Shown here piece by piece: positions 1-8,618 of a DNA stretch of 64,000 nucleotides. The position numbers were made by a program, and so were the translations under genes. The notes under the pieces are model-generated. The model made no database searches and was not told the origin of the DNA. It saw nothing but the letters and a program-made list of their open reading frames with translations. Where the stretch lies: positions 186,001 to 250,000 of the forward strand of contig NZ_CP120469.1 in assembly GCF_029490015.1 (NCBI RefSeq), written 5' to 3'. The stretch comes from Halobaculum limi. GTDB taxonomy: Archaea; Halobacteriota; Halobacteria; Halobacteriales; Haloferacaceae. Each line of letters begins with the position of its first letter. Position 1 is the first letter of the stretch.

Positions 1-1
1 C

Positions 2-301
2 ATCACGCTGCGGTGGCTTGACCCAGCGGAGTATGGTATTTCACACGTCGACGGGGCTCTCTGTGTTGCGGGATACAAAATCAACGGTGCGACGAGTGAG
101 GATCATACTAGAGTAAAACAATACACAGAAGAGTCAGATACTGAGATCCAGTTTTGTCGGGATGCATACAACAACGCACCAGGACTGATCTACGTGCCCG
201 TAGAGACTGCCGAAGATATCAGAGAAGGATTCGAACTCCTGAAGAAGCACTTCTGGGACTACGGAGCAGAGTATGGTGTTGATCCAGATTCGGTAGAATA
301 A
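2..301 (+). CDS. 3' end of an unrecognised gene (start lies left of window)
   Basis: Frame 2 is open from the first base for 99 codons and ends in TAA, with no start codon at its left edge, so only the tail of a gene is present. The encoded tail contains IYVPVETAEDIREGFELL and ends in YGVDPDSVE, an acidic composition normal for this genome. I do not recognise a domain. The next gene begins about 220 bases later, so the two are probably not tightly coupled. That it is coding rests on the open frame and haloarchaeal-looking amino-acid use. Confidence 0.5.
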   Translation: MTLRWLDPAEYGISHVDGALCVAGYKINGATSEDHTRVKQYTEESDTEIQFCRDAYNNAPGLIYVPVETAEDIREGFELLKKHFWDYGAEYGVDPDSVE

Positions 302-523
302 GCCTCTGGGTGGGTGACATCGAGACCAATGTCAATCCGAAAACCTCAGTTCCAATCTGAGCGAGGTTACATTGCTGGCCCTCTTGGAATCCTCATACAG
401 AGAGTGGTTTCGTAGTTATAGTGCAGCCAGGGTGCAATATTGCACTAGTTGTCAAAGACTATCGAGGCTGTTTCAGGAGTCATTACAAAGATATCAAGTG
501 CTAGTGCTTTCGTTATGTTGTAA

Positions 524-832
524 ATGGACGCTGCAGACTATATTCGTTCTATCCGGGAACAACTCAAAGCGTATGATTTTGAGGAAGTTGACATTATTGA
601 GCAATCTGGATACCTCTGTTTCCGTCGAAAGCGGAGTCGAGTACGGGCGGTTGCGTCAAAGCACGGACTCGACGAAGGCGAACTGTCGAAGCGGGAGCTC
701 CATGATGCGGAGTTGAGCGTGCTTCAATCGATGGACGACTGGGATATCGCCGTCGCGCTGGAGGTGCTGGAGCGACGTGGGGTCGACGTTGACGAAGAAA
801 CTGTGCGCTCAGTGTACGAAATACTCCGGTGA
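524..832 (+). CDS. small conserved-looking hypothetical protein (102 aa)
   Basis: The protein starts at ATG (MDAADYIRSIREQLKAYDF) and is charged, largely helical in appearance, with no signal peptide or membrane segment. A basic stretch FRRKRSRVRAVASKHGL sits near residues 33-49; the last third (DIAVALEVLERRGVDVDEET) looks like a small helical bundle. The stop codon TGA overlaps the GTG start of the next gene (GTGA), so the two are probably translated together. No family is recognised. A nucleic-acid-binding role is possible from the basic patch but is only a guess. Confidence 0.6.
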   Translation: MDAADYIRSIREQLKAYDFEEVDIIEQSGYLCFRRKRSRVRAVASKHGLDEGELSKRELHDAELSVLQSMDDWDIAVALEVLERRGVDVDEETVRSVYEILR

Positions 833-1068
833 CCAAACAAGGCCCGCTGTCGTGGTATCGTCCACTGAATTCCGATATGGGGACCCGGCTTTCGGTGACG
901 GTCCTCGACGAGGAGCCGGGTGCGCGGATCGTCGTCGTGATCAGCGCCGAGTCGTTTGAGGGAGAACTCGCGGGCGCACATCCCAGTGTGCGCGAGCGTA
1001 TTGTCTCTTCCCAGAGCTTCCGAGCCCGCCGTTTTGTCAATATGATACTTTCTCCATCAGATAATTAA
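829..1068 (+). CDS. small hypothetical protein (79 aa), coupled to the preceding gene
   Basis: It starts with GTG overlapping the upstream stop by four bases, the usual sign of translational coupling. The sequence has a beta-like core (TRLSVTVLDEEPGARIVVVI) followed by a helical tail with SFRARRFVNMIL. No signal peptide, transmembrane segment or metal motif is seen. Function unknown; size and coupling suggest a partner of the 102-aa protein, as for a small two-component complex or a toxin-antitoxin pair, but nothing in the sequence proves this. Confidence 0.5.
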   Translation: MTKQGPLSWYRPLNSDMGTRLSVTVLDEEPGARIVVVISAESFEGELAGAHPSVRERIVSSQSFRARRFVNMILSPSDN

Positions 1069-1243
1069 TTATTCTACTGACCAACAGTGGAACTCGGTGC
1101 CCCAGCGCGAATACGTCCGGAATATAATCGGTGTGCCAGTTCCAGCCAAAACCTACCAGAATGCATACATTAAGAGATGATCTGAAGCCTAACCTAACAG
1201 AGTTGCAAGGATCTTCTTTTACTAGTGTCATTTGAAGGGTAAT

Positions 1244-2410
1244 ATGGTCAGACTGTCAGTACTTGTGACGATACTCCTACTCGTGGTGAGTGTCGGAATA
1301 TCGTCTCAACCTGTCATCGCAGACGATCAGTGGAGTGATCGATGTAGTGAGGCCCAGGTAATTACGGAAGGGAATTACTCAGGGATGTTATCTCCGAATG
1401 ACTATGATGTGTTTAAAATTAAATTAGATGAGGGTGACTATATCCAGGGAAAATTATCATATGATATCGAAAGGTCAGATGGAATAAATTTCCGAGAAAG
1501 AGGTGCAAACGATGATGGCGGTCTATCTGAATTCTCGATGACGAGCGAGAACGAATGGACAAGGGTTGCTCAACCATATGATGTGTATGATCTGGTAATT
1601 GATGAAGAGAGACCGGAAGGTGAAGTTGGAGAATTCCGCTTGTTCAACGAGGGCCCCGGCGATGTTGTCTGTGTTGCATTGGAGTCGGACAATGACGGCT
1701 CGACTCCGTGGGAACTGTCTTTCTCAATGAATGATGCCGACCCTCCTGAGCTGGTGGCTCGCTCTGAAGTGTCAGAGCTGGAGTCACAAATTGAGGAGAA
1801 GGATCAACGGATTTCAGAGCTTCAATCACAGTTAGAGCAACAGAACCAGACGATTGCTGAGCTTAAGCAGGACTCTGGAGAGGTAGTTATCAATGTAAAT
1901 GTGGCTCCCGAGGACAGTCAGGAAAACTTCGTTGTCGGGAGTGAGGCGCGTATTACAGCGAACAGCGATACTGCTGAGTGGAATAAGTTTAGCATTGAGT
2001 ATCAGGGCGAAAGCTATTCTGTCGATAGTTCAGGAACGGCTACGATCCCACTCTCCGAGGCAGGTGAACAGGATATGACATTTCGATACGAGAATATGGC
2101 ACAGGAAGTCTCCATTAATGTGGAGTCTCAACAAGGTGGTGAAGGCTCGGTAGGAGATAGTGGTGAGGGTGGGAGTGGTGATGGTGCAGATCAACCGACC
2201 AGCCAAAATGCTGATATCACAGATACAGACGGAGACGGTGTTCCTGATTCGAAAGATTATGCCCCACGTGATCCTGATGTGCAGAATGAAGACGACATCC
2301 GTCAACAATCCCAAGACGATGGTGAGACCGAGGTGTTTGGTCCTGGGTTTGGAATCGTCGTAGCCGTGATATCATTATTTGGGGCAGTTGTATTGCTGCT
2401 CCGGAGTTGA
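1244..2410 (+). CDS. exported PGF-CTERM surface protein with coiled coil
   Basis: The ATG at 1244 is preferred over an in-frame TTG at 1232 because it directly begins a Sec signal peptide (MVRLSVLVTILLLVVSVGIS...). The mature protein has a beta-rich N-terminal half resembling pre-peptidase-type domains, a coiled coil around residues 180-210 (SELQSQLEQQNQTIAELKQ), a second beta domain, an acidic calcium-binding-like repeat (DTDGDGVPDSKDYAPRDPD), then PGF followed by a hydrophobic helix and a short basic end (LLLRS). PGF plus helix is the PGF-CTERM signal processed by archaeosortase A, so the protein should be anchored in the S-layer through a lipid. Its ligand is unknown. Codon use is AT-richer than the right half of the window. 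Confidence 0.85.
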   Translation: MVRLSVLVTILLLVVSVGISSQPVIADDQWSDRCSEAQVITEGNYSGMLSPNDYDVFKIKLDEGDYIQGKLSYDIERSDGINFRERGANDDGGLSEFSMTSENEWTRVAQPYDVYDLVIDEERPEGEVGEFRLFNEGPGDVVCVALESDNDGSTPWELSFSMNDADPPELVARSEVSELESQIEEKDQRISELQSQLEQQNQTIAELKQDSGEVVINVNVAPEDSQENFVVGSEARITANSDTAEWNKFSIEYQGESYSVDSSGTATIPLSEAGEQDMTFRYENMAQEVSINVESQQGGEGSVGDSGEGGSGDGADQPTSQNADITDTDGDGVPDSKDYAPRDPDVQNEDDIRQQSQDDGETEVFGPGFGIVVAVISLFGAVVLLLRS

Positions 2411-2452
2411 TATTTTCCGATCTTAGTGAACACAATCGAGCCGAGAACCCTG

Positions 2453-2896
2453 CTATTCGGCGGTTTCGAATAAGAGATTCAGCGTCCCCTGCTCGGTCAC
2501 ATTCCTCGGGATACATCCGTACAGCACGAGGCTGTTCAGATACCGGCGGTGGTCGCGACCGTGTGCATCCGGGTACTCCAGTTCAAAGAGGGCCACGAGG
2601 CCGCCCGCCTGGCTCTCGCCCGCGTCGTCGATCATATGCTTCAGCAGACAGTGCGGTGTGTCCAGCCGCTCTACATTGTACCGGGGAATCGATTTCGTTG
2701 CCGAGTAGTGGACGTTGGCGGACAGCGTCGGAGTGACCCGTCTGTCACGAACCTTCCCCTCAACGTGAGCCTCACGGAAGATTGAGATTGCCTTCCGCGC
2801 GTTCCCAGCGGCGGTGTCGGCGATCAGCTCTAACGCCCCCTCCGTGATCCCCAAGAGATTGCCCGCGGCGACGTATCGGTACAAGACGGCGAACAC
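2453..2896 (-). pseudogene. truncated Orc1/Cdc6-type replication initiator (C-terminal part)
   Basis: The reading frame contains ITEGALELIADTAAGNARKA and later ERLDTPHCLLKHMIDDAGE, which match the lid (sensor-2) region and the start of the winged-helix domain of archaeal Orc1/Cdc6 AAA+ proteins, where AAGDARKAI and LTPHQ are typical. The Walker A and B part (about the first 200 residues) is absent; the frame runs a little further upstream (to about 2944) without regaining similarity. Haloarchaea carry many orc/cdc6 copies, often linked to replicons or integrated elements, so this is best read as a decayed copy. No functional ATPase can be made from it. Convergent with the PGF-CTERM gene. Confidence 0.55.
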
Positions 2897-3657
2897 GTCC
2901 GAACTCTTGGAGGTACAGAGAAAACTCCCAGCGTTGCGGCCGGAGATTGAGAGCCGACGGCCTCCGGCGGGGAAATTGGTGATGGTTGACCTTTAGACAA
3001 CCTCGGCTAACCGCCGATAATCGCACTCGTGGCGATCGCGGCAGTGCCGGTGCTACGGTCGCGGACCTGACGAGCGGCTAGGTCTCAAATGCAATACGCG
3101 CTGGACCTGGGCGAGAGTCGGCCCTGCGAGCGGATCTGGAGCCCCCTGTTCGATCGCAAGTCGTGGGACGACTCTGAGGGTATGAGTCAGAAGGATGCGG
3201 CCGCGAAGGCCGGCTACGGAACCTCGTGGGCAACGAACCGAAAGCAGGAGTGGCAACGTGGTGAGCGGAATAATCTCGAGGGTGTACCGAACCACCCGAA
3301 AAAGAAATTGTATGAGGGCGTAGCATCCCTCCCGCTCCTTTCTCTCTCTTCGCCGGCCGAGACATATCTACTTGCCACCTGTGAGAGCTATGGAGGTTGC
3401 AAGTGGAAGACCCGTTCAGTAGGTTCCGGAATCTAGGCCCTGAGGATGGCTTGCTCCTGGGCGGGAAGTCTGACTGCATATGTCCCCGTGTGAAGTATCC
3501 TTCTCTGCAACTCAGAGTCTACATGTAGTGTTGGTGTATATCTCGGCTGTCCCTCAGAATTATTTGCTACTATTAGAAATACCAACTTACTATCACAAAT
3601 TATGTGAAAGATTCCGCTGATTCATAATGATGTACCGAGTATGCTTGTCCCCGAGCT
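2897..3657. other. 760-bp stretch of decayed DNA between the cdc6 remnant and the next gene
   Basis: No complete gene is convincing here. The only readable piece is a plus-strand frame at 3089-3436 with an HTH-like segment. The last 200 bases before 3658 are AT-rich and probably hold the promoter of the exported protein that follows. The stretch looks like eroded element DNA. Confidence 0.4.
3089..3436 (+). CDS. doubtful ORF with a helix-turn-helix-like segment
   Basis: The frame encodes 115 aa. Only the middle part looks protein-like: SQKDAAAKAGYGTSWATNRK, which has the spacing of a helix-turn-helix (QKDAAAKAGYGTSWATN). The C-terminal part is serine/leucine-rich and looks like chance translation. 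It may be the remnant of a phage, plasmid or transposon DNA-binding protein whose 3' end was replaced. Low confidence that it is expressed. Confidence 0.2.
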   Translation: MQYALDLGESRPCERIWSPLFDRKSWDDSEGMSQKDAAAKAGYGTSWATNRKQEWQRGERNNLEGVPNHPKKKLYEGVASLPLLSLSSPAETYLLATCESYGGCKWKTRSVGSGI

Positions 3658-5727
3658 ATGGCAAATGATATCAACAAACACGAGCGTGCGCGCCAGAATC
3701 GAAAGTGTAAGTTGACATCTGAATCCACATCAGTACTCCGTCGTGCAGCGTTGAAAGGAATCGGTGCAACCGTTTTTATTGGTGCGTCTGGCCTCTCGGG
3801 GTCCGCCCAACCACAGTTACTTCAAAATCCAAGCTTTGACTCCAGCTTATCCAACTGGGAGGTCACATACAACGACCCCGATAACCAAGCACGCGGTAGC
3901 GCTGAGTGGACGAGTGAATACGGCGGGTCTGCTGAAATGTCAGTTTCCGGTGCACCGTCGAATATCATTATATACCAGGACACGGCCACGCAAATACCAG
4001 AGGGGACCGAGTTTACAGTTGATGTCGTTTCGGCAGGTTCTCTCAGCTGTTGTGGTGGAGTCTCGTTGCAAATCGCTGGTGAAAGGGTAGCACATCTGAG
4101 GCACCCCTCGAACGGGGATCATCAACTCAGCTTCACGACAAAGGAGGAACGGTCCGCTGGGACCCGGTTTGCACTCCGAACTGCGATCTGGCCCGGATCT
4201 GGGACTGCGTATGTACGCGAGATCGGTTGGCAACTGGACAATTCCGACTCAGGGGGGACAACAGAGACCGGGCCAGACGGTGAGCCGGATATCGATGCAA
4301 GAATTGAATCATTCACAGTGAATGGTGGCTCCTTCTCGCCTGGTAGTGAGGTCGAGGCGACGACTACTGTTGAGAATACGGGCGGCGATGAGCACACGTT
4401 CTTTGTTGGGTATTCAGCAACCCCAGATGGTAGTAATTCAGTGTACGACGACGATGGATCGACCGGACAATCAGTAACAATCAGTCCCGGTGAAACTGTT
4501 TCTGTAGACCTTTCACTTACTTTGCCGGCTGATGCGCCTACTGGAGACTACACGCTAATAACAAGTGTTTGGCAAGAGAGTGACCCGGACAACCTTTCGA
4601 CTCGTCTTGATACATCGGACCAACCGATCACGGTGAGCGAGCCGAATAGTTACTTTTCGGTGGCAGTTCGGGGCCCGTTCTCCAGTAATGCTGTGGCAGA
4701 CGCTACTGTAGGCTTGTACCATATCTCAGTAGGTACAAAAACTGTGAGTAGCGTTGTAGATGATGTAAATCAAGACAATGTGGAAAAGATATCTGAATCA
4801 TCTACATCTTCCGGCGGAGTTGCAACCTTTGACGAGTCCGCTACTGAACCAATTCCCGATTCAGAGTTGAGCGAACTCCGCAGCCGGTATTCTAATCAGA
4901 TACTAGCAATAGCGTCAAAAAACAGCGAATCTGACTCTGGACCATGGTTTGATTCGATTCTCCGCGATTCCGATCAGTTTTGGGATCAAGACAGCCAATC
5001 AACAATGACGCTTGCACACCAGGTACTGTATCCACCGACCACTGTCTCGGATATGCAAGGTGAGGTGTCCGTCTGGCGCACATTCAGCAAAGGAAATCGA
5101 ACCTCGCAAATAGTCCAGGTCGGGATCTCTCGAGCAGACAGCCCAAAATTTGGACAAGATGTAGATGATCTCGGGGATGGTGGCTGTTCACTACGAGTTC
5201 CTGAAGATGTTGAAGTCCTGTACGAAAATACTCAGACATATCACTCAAAAAGGAGTAACGACGTCAGGCACTATGACATGGCTTCGTTCGCCGCCGCTGG
5301 ATTTGCCTCTGATATTCCTGTGCAGAATCTATTCGCTGACAAGTTTGTACCAATATCGATAGACGAAGTGGAAGCAAATGCTCGTAGTGAAGATGTTGTG
5401 TATGATGTTCTGGGGGTGACTCCGTTGACAAGCGTGTTTGTTGGAGCATACGAGCATATTGTTCAACCGCTGATGGGTGATGGTAGAATAATCGCGTCGT
5501 TGGGTGAAGATGTAGAGACTAGTAGAAATGAATATGATACAATCACTAGTGTGAGTTGGAATTCTGCTCCGTTCGCGGTTGTGTTTTCTGTGCCGTTGCA
5601 GTTTGAGGACACAGAGAGCAGTCCTTATGAGTTCGTTGCATCAGGTGTGTGGGGTGATGGAAACGACAAGTTCACATTTGAACTACCATTAGAAATCAGT
5701 TCATCGGAAATATCTATACCTAATTAA
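3658..5727 (+). CDS. large Tat-exported protein with CARDB-like domain (689 aa)
   Basis: Starts at ATG. After a polar N-terminal region comes a Tat-type signal (LRRAALKGIGATVFIGASG), so the protein is exported folded. The mature N-terminus (about 52-195) resembles a carbohydrate-binding-module-like beta sandwich (LLQNPSFDSSLSNWEV is the usual opening of CBM4/9-type and related domains). Residues about 210-328 look like a CARDB/DUF11-type beta-sandwich adhesion domain (VENTGGDEHTFFVGYSA, ISPGETVSVDLSLTLPADAP). The C-terminal 350 residues are unrecognised and contain a Cys pair (SCCGG) near 130 and polar beta-rich sequence. No C-terminal anchor is seen. Probably an extracellular or surface-bound protein. 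Function unknown. Confidence 0.8.
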   Translation: MANDINKHERARQNRKCKLTSESTSVLRRAALKGIGATVFIGASGLSGSAQPQLLQNPSFDSSLSNWEVTYNDPDNQARGSAEWTSEYGGSAEMSVSGAPSNIIIYQDTATQIPEGTEFTVDVVSAGSLSCCGGVSLQIAGERVAHLRHPSNGDHQLSFTTKEERSAGTRFALRTAIWPGSGTAYVREIGWQLDNSDSGGTTETGPDGEPDIDARIESFTVNGGSFSPGSEVEATTTVENTGGDEHTFFVGYSATPDGSNSVYDDDGSTGQSVTISPGETVSVDLSLTLPADAPTGDYTLITSVWQESDPDNLSTRLDTSDQPITVSEPNSYFSVAVRGPFSSNAVADATVGLYHISVGTKTVSSVVDDVNQDNVEKISESSTSSGGVATFDESATEPIPDSELSELRSRYSNQILAIASKNSESDSGPWFDSILRDSDQFWDQDSQSTMTLAHQVLYPPTTVSDMQGEVSVWRTFSKGNRTSQIVQVGISRADSPKFGQDVDDLGDGGCSLRVPEDVEVLYENTQTYHSKRSNDVRHYDMASFAAAGFASDIPVQNLFADKFVPISIDEVEANARSEDVVYDVLGVTPLTSVFVGAYEHIVQPLMGDGRIIASLGEDVETSRNEYDTITSVSWNSAPFAVVFSVPLQFEDTESSPYEFVASGVWGDGNDKFTFELPLEISSSEISIPN

Positions 5728-5851
5728 TATATGCAATTGACCACGGAGGGACTATGGGGGGAGGCGGTGGTCTGTTGTGGGGGTGGCCTCAGCCACAAAT
5801 CTAAGCGGGAACAGAACTCCCCCCGGGGTTCGGTTCGAGTGTGAAGAGTAG

Positions 5852-6085
5852 TCCTCGGGTCCAGCAGTCAGCGTACGAGAACTCCAAACGAAACGGGGGG
5901 TCGGTGAGAAGCGGCCGGAAATCGGCCGAATTCAGGGGCTCAGGTCTGTGTTGTCACTCGCGTACAAGAAGATCGAAGTGTTCGCCGCGTGGACGACGAA
6001 TAAGAAGTTCGAGGTGATATTGTTCAACTTCGGGTTTGCCGTACTCCTCTACAATATGTGGCTACTGGTGAACTTCCTCGTCTAG
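5852..6085 (+). pseudogene. transposase C-terminal remnant (IS4/ISH-type)
   Basis: The frame has no start and is open from 5852 to TAG at 6083-6085. It ends FGFAVLLYNMWLLVNFLV, preceded by AYKKIEVFAAWTTNKKFEV. This hydrophobic tail after a (Y)KKIE..TT.K segment is the end of many haloarchaeal DDE transposases of the IS4-like ISH groups, where the E of YKKIE is the catalytic glutamate. The DDE part upstream is missing; a TAG at 5849 closes the frame. So this is the relic of an insertion sequence, not an active one. Confidence 0.65.
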
Positions 6086-6307
6086 GTCTCGCTGGATGTC
6101 GAGTTGCGGTCGAAGCCTCGCGTAACCGCCAGTTGCTTCCTCGACAAACTGGTAATCACACTCTCGAAGAATAATTTTGCTGCGTGCATTAATTCCATTT
6201 CTATATGTAAATTTAACAAGTCTTTAACCACAATGGAAAAAGTTCCCGTATTCCCCGTTTCTTTTTGAAATACGGGAGTTTCCCGATTACTCAGGGTATC
6301 TGTGATA
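6086..6307. other. AT-rich intergenic spacer
   Basis: The stretch contains runs such as AATTTAACAAGTCTTTAACC and no convincing frame. It probably holds the old promoter of the broken lipoprotein gene that follows and the edge of the transposase relic. Confidence 0.35.
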
Positions 6308-6591
6308 ATGGAACGAGATGACCGTCGATCGTTTTTGCTCAAAGCCGCCGTTTGACTCACAGGCTCTCTGGCTGGTTGTTCGTCGTTGAATCCGTCTGCC
6401 GAAGAGGGAGAACCGACCTTGACGGGGCCTACTTCGGGGAAAAGCAAACCGAGTCACTAAGAGTTATTTCGGATTTGGAGCGGATTGATGAGCTTCAGAA
6501 ACTTCGCGAAGCTCCAGTGGCCACGATAAAACTATCTGGGTGGCATCCTACCGACAAGTTGCCTCCTTATGAAAGTGAGACGGAGGCTTGA
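6308..6591 (+). pseudogene. Tat lipoprotein gene with a stop codon inside its signal peptide
   Basis: ATG at 6308 begins MERDDRRSFLLKAAV, a textbook twin-arginine motif (RRSFLLK), then meets TGA at 6353-6355, and continues in the same frame as LTGSLAGCSSLNPSAEEGE, which includes a perfect lipobox (LAGC). That frame ends at 6462; similar coding sense resumes in another frame (EKQTESLRVISDLERIDELQ to ESETEA, TGA 6589-6591). So one nonsense mutation and one frameshift have inactivated a small secreted lipoprotein. The product would have been anchored outside the membrane; its function is not known. The following gene starts six bases after this relic, suggesting an old operon. Confidence 0.7.
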
Positions 6592-6596
6592 GAACT

Positions 6597-7067
6597 ATGG
6601 TTTGGCAAATCGCTGCAGCTGGCGTCGGCCTCGCCATCGCCAACAAGATCCGGGGAGAATCGGTCGCGGACCACCACGACGTCGTCGAGCAGACGCACGA
6701 CGCACTTGTCGACGAGGTCCCTGAATCAGCAAATTTGTACGCGGATCACCTCTCACATCGCGACGAGATCCCGAACCCAGAGGGTGAGGTTGACGGCCTC
6801 ACCCACATCCCTGACGTGGTCGTGAAGTCCGGCTTCGCGAACAGCCTCATTATCGAGGTCGAGACGGCTGACTCGCTCCAGAACGAGCCGGCAGCTGCGG
6901 TCTTACAGATGCAAAACTTCAGCGTCAGCGGGTACAGGCGCGTTCTCGTCGTCCCCGACGGCAAGGGCGACGCGGAAGAACTGGAGACGTTCGTCGAGGA
7001 ATACGACAACCAGATCCCGGGGAAGTATTACGTGGCAACCCCCGATGAGGTGAGCGAATTCCTGTAA
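6597..7067 (+). CDS. small protein with PD-(D/E)xK nuclease-like core (156 aa)
   Basis: ATG at 6597 is chosen because it gives a short hydrophobic start (MVWQIAAAGVGLAIANKIRG); an upstream in-frame TTG overlaps the relic. The centre reads IPDVVVKSGFANSLIIEVET, followed by LQMQNFSVSGYRRVLVVPDG. PD...(beta hairpin)...IEVE resembles the PD-(D/E)xK nuclease core with E-x-E in place of E-x-K, as in holdase-like or inactive relatives. The N-terminal hydrophobic segment might be a membrane anchor or a buried helix. I infer a nuclease-fold protein; activity is uncertain because the lysine is not seen. It may be a partner of the lost lipoprotein or part of the mobile region. Confidence 0.65.
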   Translation: MVWQIAAAGVGLAIANKIRGESVADHHDVVEQTHDALVDEVPESANLYADHLSHRDEIPNPEGEVDGLTHIPDVVVKSGFANSLIIEVETADSLQNEPAAAVLQMQNFSVSGYRRVLVVPDGKGDAEELETFVEEYDNQIPGKYYVATPDEVSEFL

Positions 7068-7244
7068 CTCGGGACTCTAGTTATTTTTGTGGTAGATTGA
7101 ATCCGCTGACAACGCCACCGGGAGTAGAATTGTTTGTTACTCTGAACAAAACTCGAACCGCTTGAATAATCGCGTCGGCGACACCCGACGGACGACAAGG
7201 TGATTCGATACTCGTGCTGTTCAACTGAAGCGTTAGCGCGGAGT

Positions 7245-7297
7245 CCCCTTCCTCAAGGAGCGACTGAAGCGTAGCGAAGGGAGCGAGTAGGGAGGGG
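7245..7297 (+). ncRNA. right-end (omegaRNA-like) hairpin of a lost IS200/IS605-type element
   Basis: CCCCTTCCT at 7245-7253 pairs with AGGGAGGGG at 7289-7297 (one G-U pair), with CGAAGGGAGCGAGTAGGG in the 3' arm. This pattern is that of the right end and overlapping 3' RNA of haloarchaeal IS1341-type tnpB elements, and it matches the hairpin found after tnpB at 8586-8634. Upstream bases 7080-7244 may be the end of another tnpB copy. It lies just before the intact tnpB, so either an older element stood here or the region is a stack of two ends. Confidence 0.5.
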
Positions 7298-7361
7298 AGG
7301 AGCGCGTTTGTATTGGCCACAAACACCGGTCTATAAATTGCCATACTTCCACATTGAATAC

Positions 7362-8618
7362 GTGCCAGGCGACTACGTGCGTCGGACGGCAATCACCCGC
7401 CTCTCGGTAGATGATGAGCAACGCAAGTTGCTCGAAGAAACCATTTCCGAGTGGAAGCGTGGTTGCCAACTCGCCACGGATATGGCGTGGGGCAAGTGTA
7501 ACGCCAAGAGCGACGTACAGCCCCTCGCCTACGACGACGTGCGCGAACACACCGACCTCGGGAGTCAGCACGCGATTCTCGCCACCCACCAAGCAGCCCA
7601 AGCCATCACCGGCTGTATCGAACGGAAGGCGAAAGGCAAGAAAGTCAGCAAGCCCACCTTCACCGCACCCACGGTGAAGTACGACACCCGGACAATGACG
7701 CTATTCGATGACGATACCGTGTCGCTCTCCACCACGGAGAGTCGCGTCCGGTGCGATCTTGCCCTCCCCGACGCCGACGATGGCTACCAGAGACAGTACC
7801 TCGACTCCAACGAGTGGAGTGTCACAGAAAGCACGCTCACCGCCCGTGACGGCGACTACCTCTTGCACATCGGCTTCCGCAGACCCAAGAACGACACCGA
7901 GCGGAACACCGCCGAGGACGGAACGGTTCTCGGGGTTGACCTCGGTATCGAAAACCTCGCAGTCACCAGCACTGCCTACTTCTTCAGCGGGCGGGAGTTG
8001 ACCCACAATCTCCGTGAGTTCGAGAAGGTACGCGCTGGACTCCAGCAGACCGGCACGCGAAGTGCCCACCGTACACTCGAACAGTCGAGTGGCCGGGAAC
8101 TTCGCTACGTCCGTGACGTACTCCACCGAGCGTCGAACGCCATCGTGGACGAAGCACTCCGGGACGAGTGCGACGTGATAGCCTTCGAGGACTTGACCGA
8201 CATCCGCGACCGCACAGGTGCGTCGTGGGGTCACAAGTGGGCGTTCGGAACGCTGTACGAACAAGTGGAGTACAAAGCCGAAGCGGAAGGTATCGCGGTG
8301 AAGCAGGTCGGGTCAGCGTACACGTCGCAGCGGTGCGCCGAGTGTGGGTTCACGGCGGACGAGAATCGCTCGACTCGAAACGACTTCCGGTGCGTGAAGT
8401 GCGAGTCGGAAGCGAACGCGGACTACAACGCGGCGAAGAACATCGGGATGCGGTACGTCCGTCGAGGCCAACAGTCGTCTCGGCGGACGGGCAACAGCCA
8501 ACTTGCCCTGAAGTCTGGAACTGTGACACCGAGTGGCGGATTCACCGGCCACCCGGAAGGGTTTGAGGCCGAGTTCACGGACAAGCCCCACCCTCAACGA
8601 GCGAACCCGTCAGGGTGA
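7362..8618 (+). CDS. tnpB: TnpB RNA-guided nuclease (IS1341-type, no tnpA)
   Basis: The protein has the full TnpB layout: N-terminal REC/WED-like part beginning VRRTAITRLSV, RuvC I in GVDLGIENLAV (Asp about 193 from the GTG at 7362), RuvC II in VIAFEDLTDIRD (Glu about 276), a zinc ribbon (CAECG...CVKCE) and RuvC III in ANADYNAAKNIG (Asp about 354). All three catalytic acids and four cysteines are present, so it may be active. The frame opens earlier, but sequence before GTG 7362 or 7377 is unlike the family. No tnpA is nearby, as usual for IS1341-type elements; movement would need TnpA in trans. TnpB family members cut DNA guided by an RNA from the element's right end and help keep the element in place. 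Confidence 0.95.
   Translation: MPGDYVRRTAITRLSVDDEQRKLLEETISEWKRGCQLATDMAWGKCNAKSDVQPLAYDDVREHTDLGSQHAILATHQAAQAITGCIERKAKGKKVSKPTFTAPTVKYDTRTMTLFDDDTVSLSTTESRVRCDLALPDADDGYQRQYLDSNEWSVTESTLTARDGDYLLHIGFRRPKNDTERNTAEDGTVLGVDLGIENLAVTSTAYFFSGRELTHNLREFEKVRAGLQQTGTRSAHRTLEQSSGRELRYVRDVLHRASNAIVDEALRDECDVIAFEDLTDIRDRTGASWGHKWAFGTLYEQVEYKAEAEGIAVKQVGSAYTSQRCAECGFTADENRSTRNDFRCVKCESEANADYNAAKNIGMRYVRRGQQSSRRTGNSQLALKSGTVTPSGGFTGHPEGFEAEFTDKPHPQRANPSG

Noticed and set aside
7081-7392. 103-codon minus-strand frame before tnpB
   Set aside because: It lies over the right-end hairpin and tnpB start; its translation looks random.
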